Shown: piece after piece, positions 34,789 to 44,279 of the stretch
How the letters are laid out: each line of letters opens with the position of its first letter
How positions within the stretch are numbered: the stretch's first letter is position 1
NCBI RefSeq assembly: GCF_009711975.1
Contig: NZ_VIKW01000001.1
Coordinates: forward strand, 230,824 to 294,823
Source: Anabaena sp. UHCC 0204
GTDB lineage: Bacteria; Cyanobacteriota; Cyanobacteriia; Cyanobacteriales; Nostocaceae
Direction of reading: 5' to 3'
DNA length: 64,000 bases
Position numbers and translations under genes: made by a program
The notes under the pieces: generated by a model
What the model was told of the DNA's origin: nothing
Database searches by the model: none
Seen by the model: only the letters and a program-made list of their open reading frames with translations

Positions 34789-37746
34789 ATGAAATCTCAA
34801 AAACAATTACTACCTCGTCTCTTAGGACTTACTAGTTTACTACTAGGAGTTATCACAAACACAAATCAAAGTGTTTTTGCTCAACTTACTCCTGATGATA
34901 CATTAAAAGTAGAAAATTCCGTTGTTAATCCTATTGATTCACTTCATAATCAAATCAATGGTGGTGCAACTAGAGGTACTAATCTATTTCACAGTTTTTC
35001 AGAATTTAATGTAGATGCAGGAAAAAGCGTTTATTTTGCCAATCCTGTAAATATTGAAAATATCTTAACTCGCGTTACTGGTGGTAATGTTTCCAATATT
35101 TTAGGGAGACTAGGAGTAGAAGGAACAGCGAATTTATTTTTACTAAATCCTCATGGTATTATCTTTGGACAAAATGCCAGTTTGGATATTCGGGGTTCAT
35201 TTACTGCTACTACAGCCAACAGCATCAAATTTGCAGATGGTACACAGTTTAGTACCCAAACTCCTCAAAATACACCTCTATTAACTATCACTGCACCTAT
35301 CGGGTTACAATTTGGCAGCAATCAGGGAAAAATTCAGGTACAGGCTAAAAATGGACTACAGGTACAACCAAATCAAACCTTGGCTTTAGTTGGTGGTGAT
35401 ATCAGCTTAGAAGGGACAAAATTAGGGACTGCTGGGGGAAGAGTAGAATTAGGTAGTGTTGCCGAAGCAAGTTTAGTTAACCTTAACTCCATTAACCAAG
35501 GATTTTATTTTGGTTATGATGGCATAAATAACTTTGGTGATATTCAACTTTCGGATGGTACAAATATTGATATCAGTAGTATAAATGGGGGAGGTGAAAT
35601 CAGAGTAAATACCCGCAATTTACGAATGATTGAGGGTTCAAGGATAACATCTTTAAACTTAGGTGTATTATCTGGTGGATCAATGACTATTAATGCAACT
35701 GATACTGTAGAAGTCATTGGTACAGGGGAATTTGAACAAGCTTTTGGACAAGTGATCAATCCCGCAGCAAATCCCGCAGATCGTCGCAATGGCTTTTTTG
35801 CCATTAGTGTGGGGACTGGAAGTGGTGGGAATTTTGAGATGAATACTGATAAATTAATCCTTAAAAATGGAGCATTTATACTCATTTCTGCTTTTGGTAA
35901 AGGCAAAGGTGGGAATGTTGATGTTAATGCCTCTGGGTCAGTGGAAGTAAATGACTCTTTATTAGCAACAGGAAATCTTGCTGGTAGTAGTGGAGATGCT
36001 GGGAATATCAAGCTTAATACACAAAATTTGATTCTTGAGAATCGAGGACTAATAGGAACAACTTCCTTTGGCAGTGGTAAAGCAGGAGATATTACCATCA
36101 ACGCTGTTGACTCAATAGACATGACAGGAGGTGAAACTTTTTCACAAATAATTATTGGTGCAGGTATCAACACTAGTATAAGCTCTTATACCTTTGGTGC
36201 TTCAGATGCTGGTGATTTCGAGATTAATACCAGGCAATTAAATTTACGAAATAAAGCACAAATTGGTAGTGCCACTTTTGCCGGAGGGAATGGGGGAAAT
36301 TTGACAGTAAATGCCCACTCTATAAAATTGATTGGGACAAATCCTGTTCGTGATGTTCTACTTCAAACTGCCATTGCTACCTCAGCTGATCGAGGTTCAC
36401 TAGGAAATTCCGGAAATTTAACAATTAATACTCACAGCTTGGAAATTCTAGACGGCGGATCTGTCGGTGCTGGTACACTTAGTTCAGGAAATGCTGGAAA
36501 TTTAACAGTAAATGCCTCTGATATCCAAATAATTGGTACTAATAGCATTAGTTTTAGTAGTGGGTTATATGCTAACTCTACTTTGCTTGCCACAGGGGCA
36601 GCAGGAGATATAAAAATTAGCACTAATACCTTAAACATCCAGGATAGTGGTGTAATAACAACTACCACTGCTAATGGTAAAAGTGGTAATATTAATGTTA
36701 ATGCTAACACTTTCACTGCTATCGGTGGTGGACAAATTCTCACCACTACATCAGGGAGTGCTAAAGCTGGAAACATCATCATGCAAGTAAGAGATAATAT
36801 TACCTTAGATGGTGAAAAAACCGGACTATTTGCCAATACAGCACCAGGTTCAACAGGTGATAGTGGTAGTATTGATATTGACCCGAAAATATTTATAATT
36901 AGAAACGGTGCAGGAATAGGTGTAAATAGTCAAGGTAGCGGTAAAGGTGGAAATATTTCTCTGCAAGCTGGGACTCTGACATTAGATAATAAAGCCTTTA
37001 TTACCGCCGAAACTATTAGTAATCAAGGAGGAGAAATAAATCTCCAAATTCAAGATTTATTATGGTTACGTCATGGGAGTAATATAACCGCTACCGCAGG
37101 TACAGCCGGGGCGGGAGGAGATGGCGGAAATATTAATATTAATGCTCCTTTTATTATTGGTTTTGCTAGTGAAAATAGTGATATCACCGCAAATGCTTTT
37201 CAAGGAAATGGGGGAAACATTAACATTACAACTAATACAATCTTTGGCTTAAAATTCAATCCCCAATTAACTGAATTTAGTGATATTACCGCATCTTCCC
37301 AATTTGGATTAAGTGGTCAAGTCACTATTAATAGATTAGATGTTGATCCTGCTAGTGGTTTAGCATCTTTACCTGTTAATTTACTTAATGCTTCTAATCA
37401 AATTTCTCAACGTTGTAAAAGGGGAAGATTAGCACGTCAATTAAATAACTTTAGCATTGTCGGACGAGGTGGATTACCATCTAATCCTCATAATTTATTG
37501 ACTGATACAACTCCTTTAGTAGATTTGGTCGATGTATCTAGTGATAATGAAAAAAATAAACAAGATATAACACCAGTTGTTCTTAATAATCAATCTGTTA
37601 ATATAACAAATCGGGTAATTCAGCAAGCACAAGGATGGACTATATCAGATGATGGTAAAGTAATTCTTACAGCAGAAGCACCCAACGCAATACTGCAAAG
37701 TTCTGTGTTAAATAAACCAGGTTGTCAAGTTTCTACTACAAGATAG
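34789..37746 (+). CDS. Two-partner secretion exoprotein (TpsA), filamentous haemagglutinin N-terminal domain
   Basis: 985 residues from ATG 34789, which directly begins a signal peptide (MKSQKQLLPRLLGLTSLLLG...SVFAQ); the frame is open upstream to 34750. The TPS domain has the NLFHSFSEFNVDAGKSVYFA, IENILTRVTGGNVSNILGRL and NLFLLNPHGIIFGQNASLDI motifs. The rest is a repetitive beta-helix (GGNLTVNA, AGNLTVNASDIQIIGTN units). The C-terminus has the RCKRGRLARQLNNFSIVGRG-type tail common in cyanobacterial TpsA proteins. Secreted by the TpsB pore encoded downstream at 38430. Likely surface adhesion; target unknown. Confidence 0.92.
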   Translation: MKSQKQLLPRLLGLTSLLLGVITNTNQSVFAQLTPDDTLKVENSVVNPIDSLHNQINGGATRGTNLFHSFSEFNVDAGKSVYFANPVNIENILTRVTGGNVSNILGRLGVEGTANLFLLNPHGIIFGQNASLDIRGSFTATTANSIKFADGTQFSTQTPQNTPLLTITAPIGLQFGSNQGKIQVQAKNGLQVQPNQTLALVGGDISLEGTKLGTAGGRVELGSVAEASLVNLNSINQGFYFGYDGINNFGDIQLSDGTNIDISSINGGGEIRVNTRNLRMIEGSRITSLNLGVLSGGSMTINATDTVEVIGTGEFEQAFGQVINPAANPADRRNGFFAISVGTGSGGNFEMNTDKLILKNGAFILISAFGKGKGGNVDVNASGSVEVNDSLLATGNLAGSSGDAGNIKLNTQNLILENRGLIGTTSFGSGKAGDITINAVDSIDMTGGETFSQIIIGAGINTSISSYTFGASDAGDFEINTRQLNLRNKAQIGSATFAGGNGGNLTVNAHSIKLIGTNPVRDVLLQTAIATSADRGSLGNSGNLTINTHSLEILDGGSVGAGTLSSGNAGNLTVNASDIQIIGTNSISFSSGLYANSTLLATGAAGDIKISTNTLNIQDSGVITTTTANGKSGNINVNANTFTAIGGGQILTTTSGSAKAGNIIMQVRDNITLDGEKTGLFANTAPGSTGDSGSIDIDPKIFIIRNGAGIGVNSQGSGKGGNISLQAGTLTLDNKAFITAETISNQGGEINLQIQDLLWLRHGSNITATAGTAGAGGDGGNININAPFIIGFASENSDITANAFQGNGGNINITTNTIFGLKFNPQLTEFSDITASSQFGLSGQVTINRLDVDPASGLASLPVNLLNASNQISQRCKRGRLARQLNNFSIVGRGGLPSNPHNLLTDTTPLVDLVDVSSDNEKNKQDITPVVLNNQSVNITNRVIQQAQGWTISDDGKVILTAEAPNAILQSSVLNKPGCQVSTTR

Positions 37747-37803
37747 GGATAATCAGTTTTGTGATCCATATTTTCACCAAATTGAAAAAATTTAATTTGA
37801 CAT

Positions 37804-38030
37804 TATTAGGACTTACGCAAAACAGAACGGAAGTAGGGGTAATTCATGAATTACCCCTACGCAAGAATCAGGTTTTGAGTTCAATCTTGCGTAAGTAGGT
37901 AGGTGGGAAAACTTATAACTATGTCATTGCGAGTGGAACGGAGTGGAACGCAGCAATCCCAAGAGTTTTGGGTAATTTACAGTTCGTTACATAGTTGGGT
38001 TGATTAGCATCTACCTACTTAAGTCCTAAT
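37804..38030. mobile_element. Composite MITE-like element between tpsA and tpsB
   Basis: Outer inverted ends ATTAGGACTTA (37804-37814) and TAAGTCCTAAT (38020-38030) are perfect. Inside are two adjoining units: one bounded by CTTACGCAA (37811-37819) / TTGCGTAAG (37887-37895), and one bounded by TAAGTAGGTAGGTG (37892-37905) and CATCTACCTACTTA. The second unit also contains CATTGCGAGTGGAACGGAG, a REP-like sequence. No transposase. The ends of the second unit resemble family A (5917, 58714). Confidence 0.6.
37833..37860. repeat. Perfect 28-base palindrome (family E)
   Basis: GTAGGGGTAATTCA / TGAATTACCCCTAC is a perfect 14+14 palindrome. Degenerate relatives are seen at about 51223-51248 and 62686-62712. 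It lies within the composite element. Confidence 0.75.
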
Positions 38031-38155
38031 TATATAAATATATTGCTGAGTTACGCTTTTAACGTATGCTTACGTACACATGACACATCCTCAGTACATG
38101 AAGTACACCCTCCTCATAAACCTAAAATTTGCTGTATATATAGAAAATTAGGATT

Positions 38156-38199
38156 TTGCAGTTAATTATCAATAAGTTTGTCTTGATAATTAACTGCAA
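38156..38199 (+). promoter_or_regulatory. Strong hairpin upstream of tpsB
   Basis: 17-base perfect inverted repeat TTGCAGTTAATTATCAA (38156-38172) / TTGATAATTAACTGCAA (38183-38199) with a 10-base loop. It is 230 bases ahead of the TpsB start and has no T-run, so it is more likely a regulator site, RNA-stability element or repeat remnant than a terminator. Confidence 0.55.
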
Positions 38200-38429
38200 T
38201 AGTGCTAGTATCTGTATGTAAAATTACTGAACTATCTTAATCATTCTTTTACAGTTTGATTAGTATGTATTTTCACAAAGAAGAATATACAGCACTTCCC
38301 GGTGTTATGTGGTACTAGTAATTCTATAGATTGGTAATTGAGTAAGTATTCCGAATTATTTTGGATTCTTTCTCCTGTATTTTTTGATGTGTTTCCGTCT
38401 ATTAAAAAAAATAAAGGTGTTTGACAAAA

Positions 38430-40181
38430 ATGAAAAATCAACTAAATTCAAAAAGAATGAAAAAGTTAAATTACAGAATATTTAATGCCTTATTTTTTTC
38501 TATAGATTTGATAATTTTTATTCCTAATCTGTTATTACCAACCTATGCCCAAATAATTACACCCACAGAACCGACAGTATTACCAACTCCTCAACCTTTA
38601 CCAGAAATCCAGCCCTTACCACCTCTAGAAGAATTATTGCCAACACCAGGGCAAATTCCATCAATTCCTCAACCATCATTAGAGGAAATTCCTGGAACAA
38701 TAACAGTTACACAATTTGAAGTTATTGGTAGCACTGTTTTCAGTCAAACAGAATTAGCAAAAGTATTAGAACCTTTTACTAAAAAACCTATTTCCTTTGC
38801 TGAATTGCTCAAAGCTCAGGAAGCTATTGGCCAACTATATGTACAATCTGGATATATTACATCTGGAGCATTTATACCTCCCCAGGAATTAAAAGATGGG
38901 GTAGTAAAAATTGAAGTGATTGAAGGTGAAGTTGAATCAATTAATATTACAGGTTTACAAAGATTAAAAGCTGGTTATCTTCGCAGTAGATTAGGATTAG
39001 CAACCAAAGCTCCTTTAAATCAAAATCGGTTGCTCCAGTCTTTACAAATGCTACAACTTGATCCTTTAATTGCTAATTTATCAGCAGAATTAGCAGCAGG
39101 TTCTCGTCCGGGAATAAGTACATTAGAAATTAAAGTCCGAGAGGCTAAAGCGTTTTCTACTCAGCTAAGTATTGATAATCAGCGATCGCCTAGTGTTGGT
39201 ACTATCCGTCGTCAATTGCAAATTAATCATAATAATCTTTTAGGATTTGGCGATCGCTTCCATATCGGCTATGTTAATACCGATGGTAGTAACTCCCTCG
39301 ATGATCTTAGTTATTCATTCCCTATCAATCCCGCCAATGGAACTATTAGTTTAAGCTATAGTCAGACTAATAGTAATATCATCGAACAGCCTTTTAATAC
39401 ATTAGATATTCAATCAGAATCTCGCAACTATCAACTCACCTATCGTCAACCCCTCAAGCAAACACCCAATGAAGAAATTAGCATAGGTTTAACAGCATCT
39501 CGACAAGAATCTCAAACCTCGCTTTTAAATATTCCTTTTCCTTTATCTATCGGTGCAAATGAGCAAGGTGAAACTAAAATTTCTGCTCTCCGATTTTTTC
39601 AAGAATATACTCAAAGAAACAGTCAACAAGTATTTGCTCTCCGTTCCCAATTTAGTCTAGGAATTAATGCTTTCAATTCCACTATTAATGATCAAGCACC
39701 TGATAGTCAATTTATAACATGGCGTGGACAAACTCAATATTTACGTTTATTAACACCAGATACAACCCTATTATTGCGTTCTGATTTACAATTAGCTGAT
39801 CGTCCTCTAGTCCCCCTCGAACAATTAAGTATTGGTGGACAACAAAGCGTCAGAGGTTATCGGCAGGATCAACTATTGGCAGATAATGGCCTATTTGCAT
39901 CCGCAGAGCTACGTACACCAATCCTGAAAATTCCTCAGTGGCAAACTACAGTTCAATTATCTCCCTTTTTCGATTTTGGTACAATTTGGAATCACTCTAA
40001 TTCTGAAGTTGAAATTCTCAAAAAAACCTTATCATCTGTAGGTTTAGGTTTACGCTTCTTAGTTGGTAACAACTTTAACGCTAGAATTGATTGGGGTATA
40101 CCTTTAGTTAATCTAAATACAACTGGAAATACATTACAAGAAAATGGTATTTATTTCACAGTTGAATATAAACCTTTTTAA
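38430..40181 (+). CDS. TpsB outer-membrane transporter (ShlB/FhaC/HecB family)
   Basis: 583 residues from ATG 38430; a TTG at 38421 would add three. Signal peptide, proline-rich linker (LPTPQPLPEIQPLPPLEELL), POTRA domain GTITVTQFEVIGSTVFSQTE (about 85-160), a second POTRA about 165-240 (IEVIEGEVESINITGLQRLK), and a 16-strand barrel ending in the aromatic YFTVEYKPF. The signature LSIGGQQSVRGYRQD contains the VRGY motif of Omp85/TpsB lid loop L6. It secretes TpsA across the outer membrane. Confidence 0.95.
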   Translation: MKNQLNSKRMKKLNYRIFNALFFSIDLIIFIPNLLLPTYAQIITPTEPTVLPTPQPLPEIQPLPPLEELLPTPGQIPSIPQPSLEEIPGTITVTQFEVIGSTVFSQTELAKVLEPFTKKPISFAELLKAQEAIGQLYVQSGYITSGAFIPPQELKDGVVKIEVIEGEVESINITGLQRLKAGYLRSRLGLATKAPLNQNRLLQSLQMLQLDPLIANLSAELAAGSRPGISTLEIKVREAKAFSTQLSIDNQRSPSVGTIRRQLQINHNNLLGFGDRFHIGYVNTDGSNSLDDLSYSFPINPANGTISLSYSQTNSNIIEQPFNTLDIQSESRNYQLTYRQPLKQTPNEEISIGLTASRQESQTSLLNIPFPLSIGANEQGETKISALRFFQEYTQRNSQQVFALRSQFSLGINAFNSTINDQAPDSQFITWRGQTQYLRLLTPDTTLLLRSDLQLADRPLVPLEQLSIGGQQSVRGYRQDQLLADNGLFASAELRTPILKIPQWQTTVQLSPFFDFGTIWNHSNSEVEILKKTLSSVGLGLRFLVGNNFNARIDWGIPLVNLNTTGNTLQENGIYFTVEYKPF

Positions 40182-40189
40182 TTATTACT

Positions 40190-41014
40190 GTGAAGAAAAA
40201 ACCACAACTATTTACATTCTTAAAAACTGGAATATTTCCTAAATCAATTGGTAGAACACTCAATAAAATTTTAGGCGATATATCTTGGAATGCAGACGAA
40301 GAATTTATCAAAAAAAATAAAATCTCTCGACAAGAAACAAGTATCGCCGTCAAATTTTTATTAATGCTGATTATTATTCCCCTTTTGACTCACCAATTAT
40401 CTAAACGTATACTCATCATCCCCATACTAGAAGGAATTAGAAGTGAAAATACGACTCAAGTTTTTCTGAATAATGAAATGGAAGAAAAAGCAATTCATGA
40501 CTTGAAAATCTTTGCAGCAAAACTAAAATTTAAAAGTCTTTTAACTTCAGCACCACAAATTTCTCCAGAATATATAGAATTGGAGATTAAAAATAAAGCT
40601 CTGTCACTGGCATCAGAATTTACCAAAAAAAGCACTAATGCTATTAGTAATATATTTGCTGATATCATATCATCAATTAGTTTTGCCTTAGTAATTTTCT
40701 TTAGTAAAAAAGATATTATTGCCGTTCAGAACTTTATTGATAAAATTGTTTATGGCTTAAGTGATAGTGCTAAAGCTTTTTTGATTATCTTATTTACAGA
40801 TATATTTGTGGGTTTTCACTCACCACACGGGTGGGAAATTATTCTCGAAGGATTCGCAACCCACTTAGGTTTACCAGCTAGTAGAAATTACATATTTATC
40901 TTTATCGCTACATTTCCTGTAATTTTAGACACCATATTTAAATACTGGATATTCCGTTATCTTAGTCGCTTGTCACCTTCTGCATTAGCTACTTTGAAAC
41001 AAATGGATGATTAA
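40190..41014 (+). CDS. PxcA/CemA-like membrane protein
   Basis: 274 residues. The C-terminal GFHSPHGWEIILEGFATHLG and FIATFPVILDTIFKYWIFRY LSRLSPS blocks are the hallmark of CemA/PxcA proton-extrusion-related proteins. Three or four membrane spans (about 50-70, 165-185, 210-225, 240-265). PxcA of Synechocystis is longer (over 400 residues), so this is a shortened paralogue (PxcL-like). The start is GTG at 40190, only eight bases after the tpsB stop, implying cotranscription with the secretion genes, an unusual neighbourhood. Confidence 0.8.
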   Translation: MKKKPQLFTFLKTGIFPKSIGRTLNKILGDISWNADEEFIKKNKISRQETSIAVKFLLMLIIIPLLTHQLSKRILIIPILEGIRSENTTQVFLNNEMEEKAIHDLKIFAAKLKFKSLLTSAPQISPEYIELEIKNKALSLASEFTKKSTNAISNIFADIISSISFALVIFFSKKDIIAVQNFIDKIVYGLSDSAKAFLIILFTDIFVGFHSPHGWEIILEGFATHLGLPASRNYIFIFIATFPVILDTIFKYWIFRYLSRLSPSALATLKQMDD

Positions 41015-41190
41015 TACTTTAAAAAAGCAGTCAGGAGTCAGAATTAATTAGCCATGGATTTTAATCCCCTACTAATTAAAGATCCCTGAATAATGATTTA
41101 TTATCATCATCTAAATTGAGCATATTTCCCATTGTCACAAATTCTGAGAATGCTAGAATAGGGGATAATCTCTGTCGCTTTTGATAAACA

Positions 41191-42462
41191 ATGCGTATCC
41201 TATCCAACAAAAAATTCCAAACTACAGTATTTATCACGCTCTTATTAGTGATTAGTTTTTTTCATAAACAGCCAATTCAACAACACCAGATTATAGATAA
41301 TTTATCATTATCCCAAATTCAAAAACCTATTACATCCCCAATAGTAAATTCTCCAGTTGCAGAGTCTGATCATAAATTTACACAAGAACTAGCTAATATC
41401 AATACTAAAAATAATGAAAAATCAATATTTTATTCAGTCATTAATGAGTGGCAAAAATATCAATATAGTATCAAGTCTAATCAAGTATTAACTTCAAGTA
41501 AATTACCGAAGAGTCCAATAAATTTCAATCAAGCTGATTTATTAACTGTACTCACAAATACGAAAAACTATTTCCAACAATATTCTACAGAAGATCCGAA
41601 TCTCCAACGGACAGGAATATTAGTAACTCAAGGAATCACTGTTAAAGATATTCTGAAAACATTAGATTTTATGATCACTGTTTTAGGAGAAGACATTGCT
41701 AATAATCGGACAACTCGGTTACAAGATCCCAATTTTATTAATGCCAATTTCCGCGTTATTAAATGGACTGCTCATAACCCAGAAAATACTAAACAAAAAC
41801 AAGTACGAATTACAAAATATGCGGCTTTCATTCATTCTGGTTCTCGACAAAAAACCGCTAAATATAATATACCAATCTATGCTCTCAATGAAGAATTGAG
41901 CCAGGACAAATTTTACACCCAATATACTAAACAAGATGTTCTATCAGGTATTTATGAACCTGGAGGTAAAGAGTTTGGTAAAGTTAAACCTATTGCTTAT
42001 GTAACTCGCAATGGTTTAGAAGCTGCACTCATGCAGGGAACAGTATTAGTTAATTTTACTGATGGAACTCAAGAGTTTTTGAATGTAGATAGAAATAATG
42101 GCATATCTTATGTTCGGGGATTAAAAGCAACTGCACAAAAACGTTACTGGTATTTTAAAAAGGTTGATGCAATTAAAGGCTATGGATATAAAATAGATGC
42201 AAAAATATCTATTAAACCAGGAGTAACTTTTGCTGGAGATGTTCTCAATGTTGGTTTAGGTAGAATAATTGTCATTGAAGATAATCAAGGTAGACAAAAA
42301 CGTTTAAAAATGGGCGTAATTGCCGATACAGGTGGAGCATTTTTACCCAATCTTTATCAACTTGATTATTTAGCAGGAACTTTTGCTAGTGAAAGAGATT
42401 TTAATCGGTATATTCGGAAATTACCTGAATACACAAATGCTTACATTTTAGTGAAAAAATAA
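41191..42462 (+). CDS. Membrane-anchored protein with 3D/MltA-like C-terminal domain
   Basis: 423 residues. N-terminal signal anchor (FQTTVFITLLLVISFFH), then a polar linker and a region (130-260) with YAAFIHSG and PIYALNEELSQDKFYTQYTK. The C-terminal part has GTVLVNFTDGTQEFLNVDRN followed by VLNVGLGRIIVIEDNQGR and MGVIADTGGAFLPNLYQLDY, which resembles the 3D (three-aspartate) and MltA double-psi barrel domains of murein-cleaving enzymes. Activity on peptidoglycan is inferred. Likely part of the cluster behind the two-partner secretion genes, but a 176-base gap precedes it. Confidence 0.55.
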   Translation: MRILSNKKFQTTVFITLLLVISFFHKQPIQQHQIIDNLSLSQIQKPITSPIVNSPVAESDHKFTQELANINTKNNEKSIFYSVINEWQKYQYSIKSNQVLTSSKLPKSPINFNQADLLTVLTNTKNYFQQYSTEDPNLQRTGILVTQGITVKDILKTLDFMITVLGEDIANNRTTRLQDPNFINANFRVIKWTAHNPENTKQKQVRITKYAAFIHSGSRQKTAKYNIPIYALNEELSQDKFYTQYTKQDVLSGIYEPGGKEFGKVKPIAYVTRNGLEAALMQGTVLVNFTDGTQEFLNVDRNNGISYVRGLKATAQKRYWYFKKVDAIKGYGYKIDAKISIKPGVTFAGDVLNVGLGRIIVIEDNQGRQKRLKMGVIADTGGAFLPNLYQLDYLAGTFASERDFNRYIRKLPEYTNAYILVKK

Positions 42463-42501
42463 AAATTATATATCGCCTTCTTCTTCCTTCTCCTGACTCT
42501 T

Positions 42502-42574
42502 GTAGGGGCGAAGCATTCGGGCGATTAATTATCAATTTTTGTTCAAGACTATTTTCCGAATGCTTCGCCCCTAA
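42502..42574 (-). repeat. Repeat family C, copy 4
   Basis: GTAGGGGCGAAGCATTCGG to CCGAATGCTTCGCCCCTA, with a diverged interior. It separates convergent genes, four bases before the molybdoenzyme stop. Confidence 0.75.
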
Positions 42575-42577
42575 GAC

Positions 42578-43285
42578 TTACAATCCTGCAAACCATTCAT
42601 AACCCTGATCTTCCCAATAACCTTTAAAAATGGATAACTGGCTAGTTAGAGTAATTTGGATCACCCATTTACTTTGTTTATAACCAAGTTTAATGGGTGA
42701 CGCTAAACGTAAAGGCGCACCATTTTCTATAGGCAAAGGTTCACCATTTTTCTGATAGGCTAATAGAGTTTGAGGGTGTAGGGCTGAAGCTATATCCCAA
42801 CTTTCATAATAACCATCTGCTGATTGAAAAGAAGCATATTTAACCTGATTGTGAGGTTGAGCAAGGGTGATAATTTCCCGGAGACGAATGCCATGCCATT
42901 GAACAATAGCCGCCCATCCTTCTACACAAACATGACGAATAATCATAGAAGTAAGAGGTAAGGCTTGAATATCTGCCATACTCAAACTAAGGGGATTATT
43001 TACCTCACCATCAACAATTAAACGATATTTTTCTAGATCAATAATCGGCGTAGATCGAAAGCTATTAATTATTAAATTATTGGGTTCTATTTGACTTGGT
43101 AAAAATTCTGGAACTAGTTTTTGGGGTTGAAATATTAATTCTTGGAATTTCTGATTTAGCGGTTCAGAAAGTGTCCCTACCAAATCTGCCAATGCCGGTG
43201 TACCACAACCACCAAGCAAAAAACTCAGACTCGATAAACCAGAAAGTTGTAAAAATTTTCTGCGTGTGAATTCATTATTATCCAT
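42578..43285 (-). CDS. Molybdopterin-dependent oxidoreductase (sulfite oxidase/YedY-like)
   Basis: 235 residues. The twin-arginine motif TRRKFLQLSG (R8-R9) and a lipobox-like LLGGC (C27) indicate export by Tat. The molybdopterin cysteine lies in MIIRHVCVEGWAAIVQWHGI (C120). Blocks LIVDGEVNNPLSLSMADIQA and GAPLRLASPIKLGYKQSKWV complete the sulfite oxidase-type core without a heme domain. A cytochrome b gene lies 60 bases upstream and probably provides electrons, as in MsrP-MsrQ. Physiological substrate is not known. Confidence 0.88.
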   Translation of the reverse strand: MDNNEFTRRKFLQLSGLSSLSFLLGGCGTPALADLVGTLSEPLNQKFQELIFQPQKLVPEFLPSQIEPNNLIINSFRSTPIIDLEKYRLIVDGEVNNPLSLSMADIQALPLTSMIIRHVCVEGWAAIVQWHGIRLREIITLAQPHNQVKYASFQSADGYYESWDIASALHPQTLLAYQKNGEPLPIENGAPLRLASPIKLGYKQSKWVIQITLTSQLSIFKGYWEDQGYEWFAGL

Positions 43286-43345
43286 TGTAACTCCTCAATT
43301 TCAGATACAAAAATACTTGATCACTCCTATTTACTGAGATATCAT

Positions 43346-43939
43346 TTACCAAAACATAGATTCTGTAAGTGCATCTCCTCCTACTTTCTGTCCTAACTTC
43401 CAGTGAATTAAAACAAATATTACCACCATAGGTACAGAAGCAAAGTGAACAATTCTTAATGCTTGCCAACTGCCAAAAATATCAACTATCCAGGGAAATT
43501 GAGCAGGTTTATACATTCCTATGCCTGTAAATATTGCTAGTAATAAAATAGGAATAATTGCTGTATAGATAATTCGATGCCAAGCATAGTTTAAACGTTG
43601 GTTATTTTGAGTTTTTTGTAATGCCTTGATGTCATTTGTCCCCACAAATCTATTTTTCCAGCGTCGGGTTACAAAAATATAAATTCCATAACAGAAGAGA
43701 TTTATAGAAAATAGCCACATGGCCGCAAAATGCCAATGCCTCCCTCCAGCCAACCAACCACCTAAAGTAAAGAGGGGAAAAATATGTAGCCCATCACGTC
43801 CACCAAAAACAGGATTAGCATTATAAATTTGCAATCCACTGGTGAGCATAATAAATAAGCTGATCAGATTACAATAGTGGAAGATTTTTGCCCCGATGGC
43901 TTGGGTGGGTAACTTGCGTGGTGTTTCAGGATAAGTCAT
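43346..43939 (-). CDS. Cytochrome b561/thiosulfate reductase-type membrane subunit
   Basis: 197 residues, four main hydrophobic spans with conserved histidines (KIFHYCNLISLFIMLTSGLQ; HWHFAAMWLFSINLFCYGIY; HRIIYTAIIPILLLAIFTGI; VHFASVPMVVIFVLIHWKLG) suitable for two b-type hemes. It is the likely membrane electron donor or acceptor of the molybdoenzyme encoded 60 bases downstream. Family assigned by topology and histidine pattern. Confidence 0.85.
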   Translation of the reverse strand: MTYPETPRKLPTQAIGAKIFHYCNLISLFIMLTSGLQIYNANPVFGGRDGLHIFPLFTLGGWLAGGRHWHFAAMWLFSINLFCYGIYIFVTRRWKNRFVGTNDIKALQKTQNNQRLNYAWHRIIYTAIIPILLLAIFTGIGMYKPAQFPWIVDIFGSWQALRIVHFASVPMVVIFVLIHWKLGQKVGGDALTESMFW

Positions 43940-44279
43940 AGATAGATAGAATCAGAAAAACTTAATTAAGTTATCAGTGTTTTGGGGAAAATTTACGCAG
44001 TTAGAACCTTGTTTACATTACAAAAGTAATAATATATTTGTAATTCAGTATTTCTGATTATTACGTATTTTACATTGTCATAGCCCCATTCCATGACCTT
44101 TATTTCAACCGAGTTTTCACGATTACTCCAAAAACATAGTTAAATTAGGAGAGAAGAGGTAAAGGAAAAACTATATTCTGTCACCTATTCCCTGTCCCCA
44201 GTCCCCAATCCTTGTACTTTTGGGAAATTAACTGTTTTTGGGATAGAAAAAAACGAACTACTAACAACTGTATTTTAAG
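43940..44279. other. Divergent spacer upstream of nblS
   Basis: A 340-base AT-rich region between the cytochrome b gene (minus) and nblS (plus). No gene seen. It must contain both promoters; no clear HLR1 repeat was found by eye. Confidence 0.4.

Noticed and set aside
37804-38030. Insertion sequence with transposase
   Set aside because: Inverted ends are present but no transposase frame; treated as non-autonomous MITE-like DNA.
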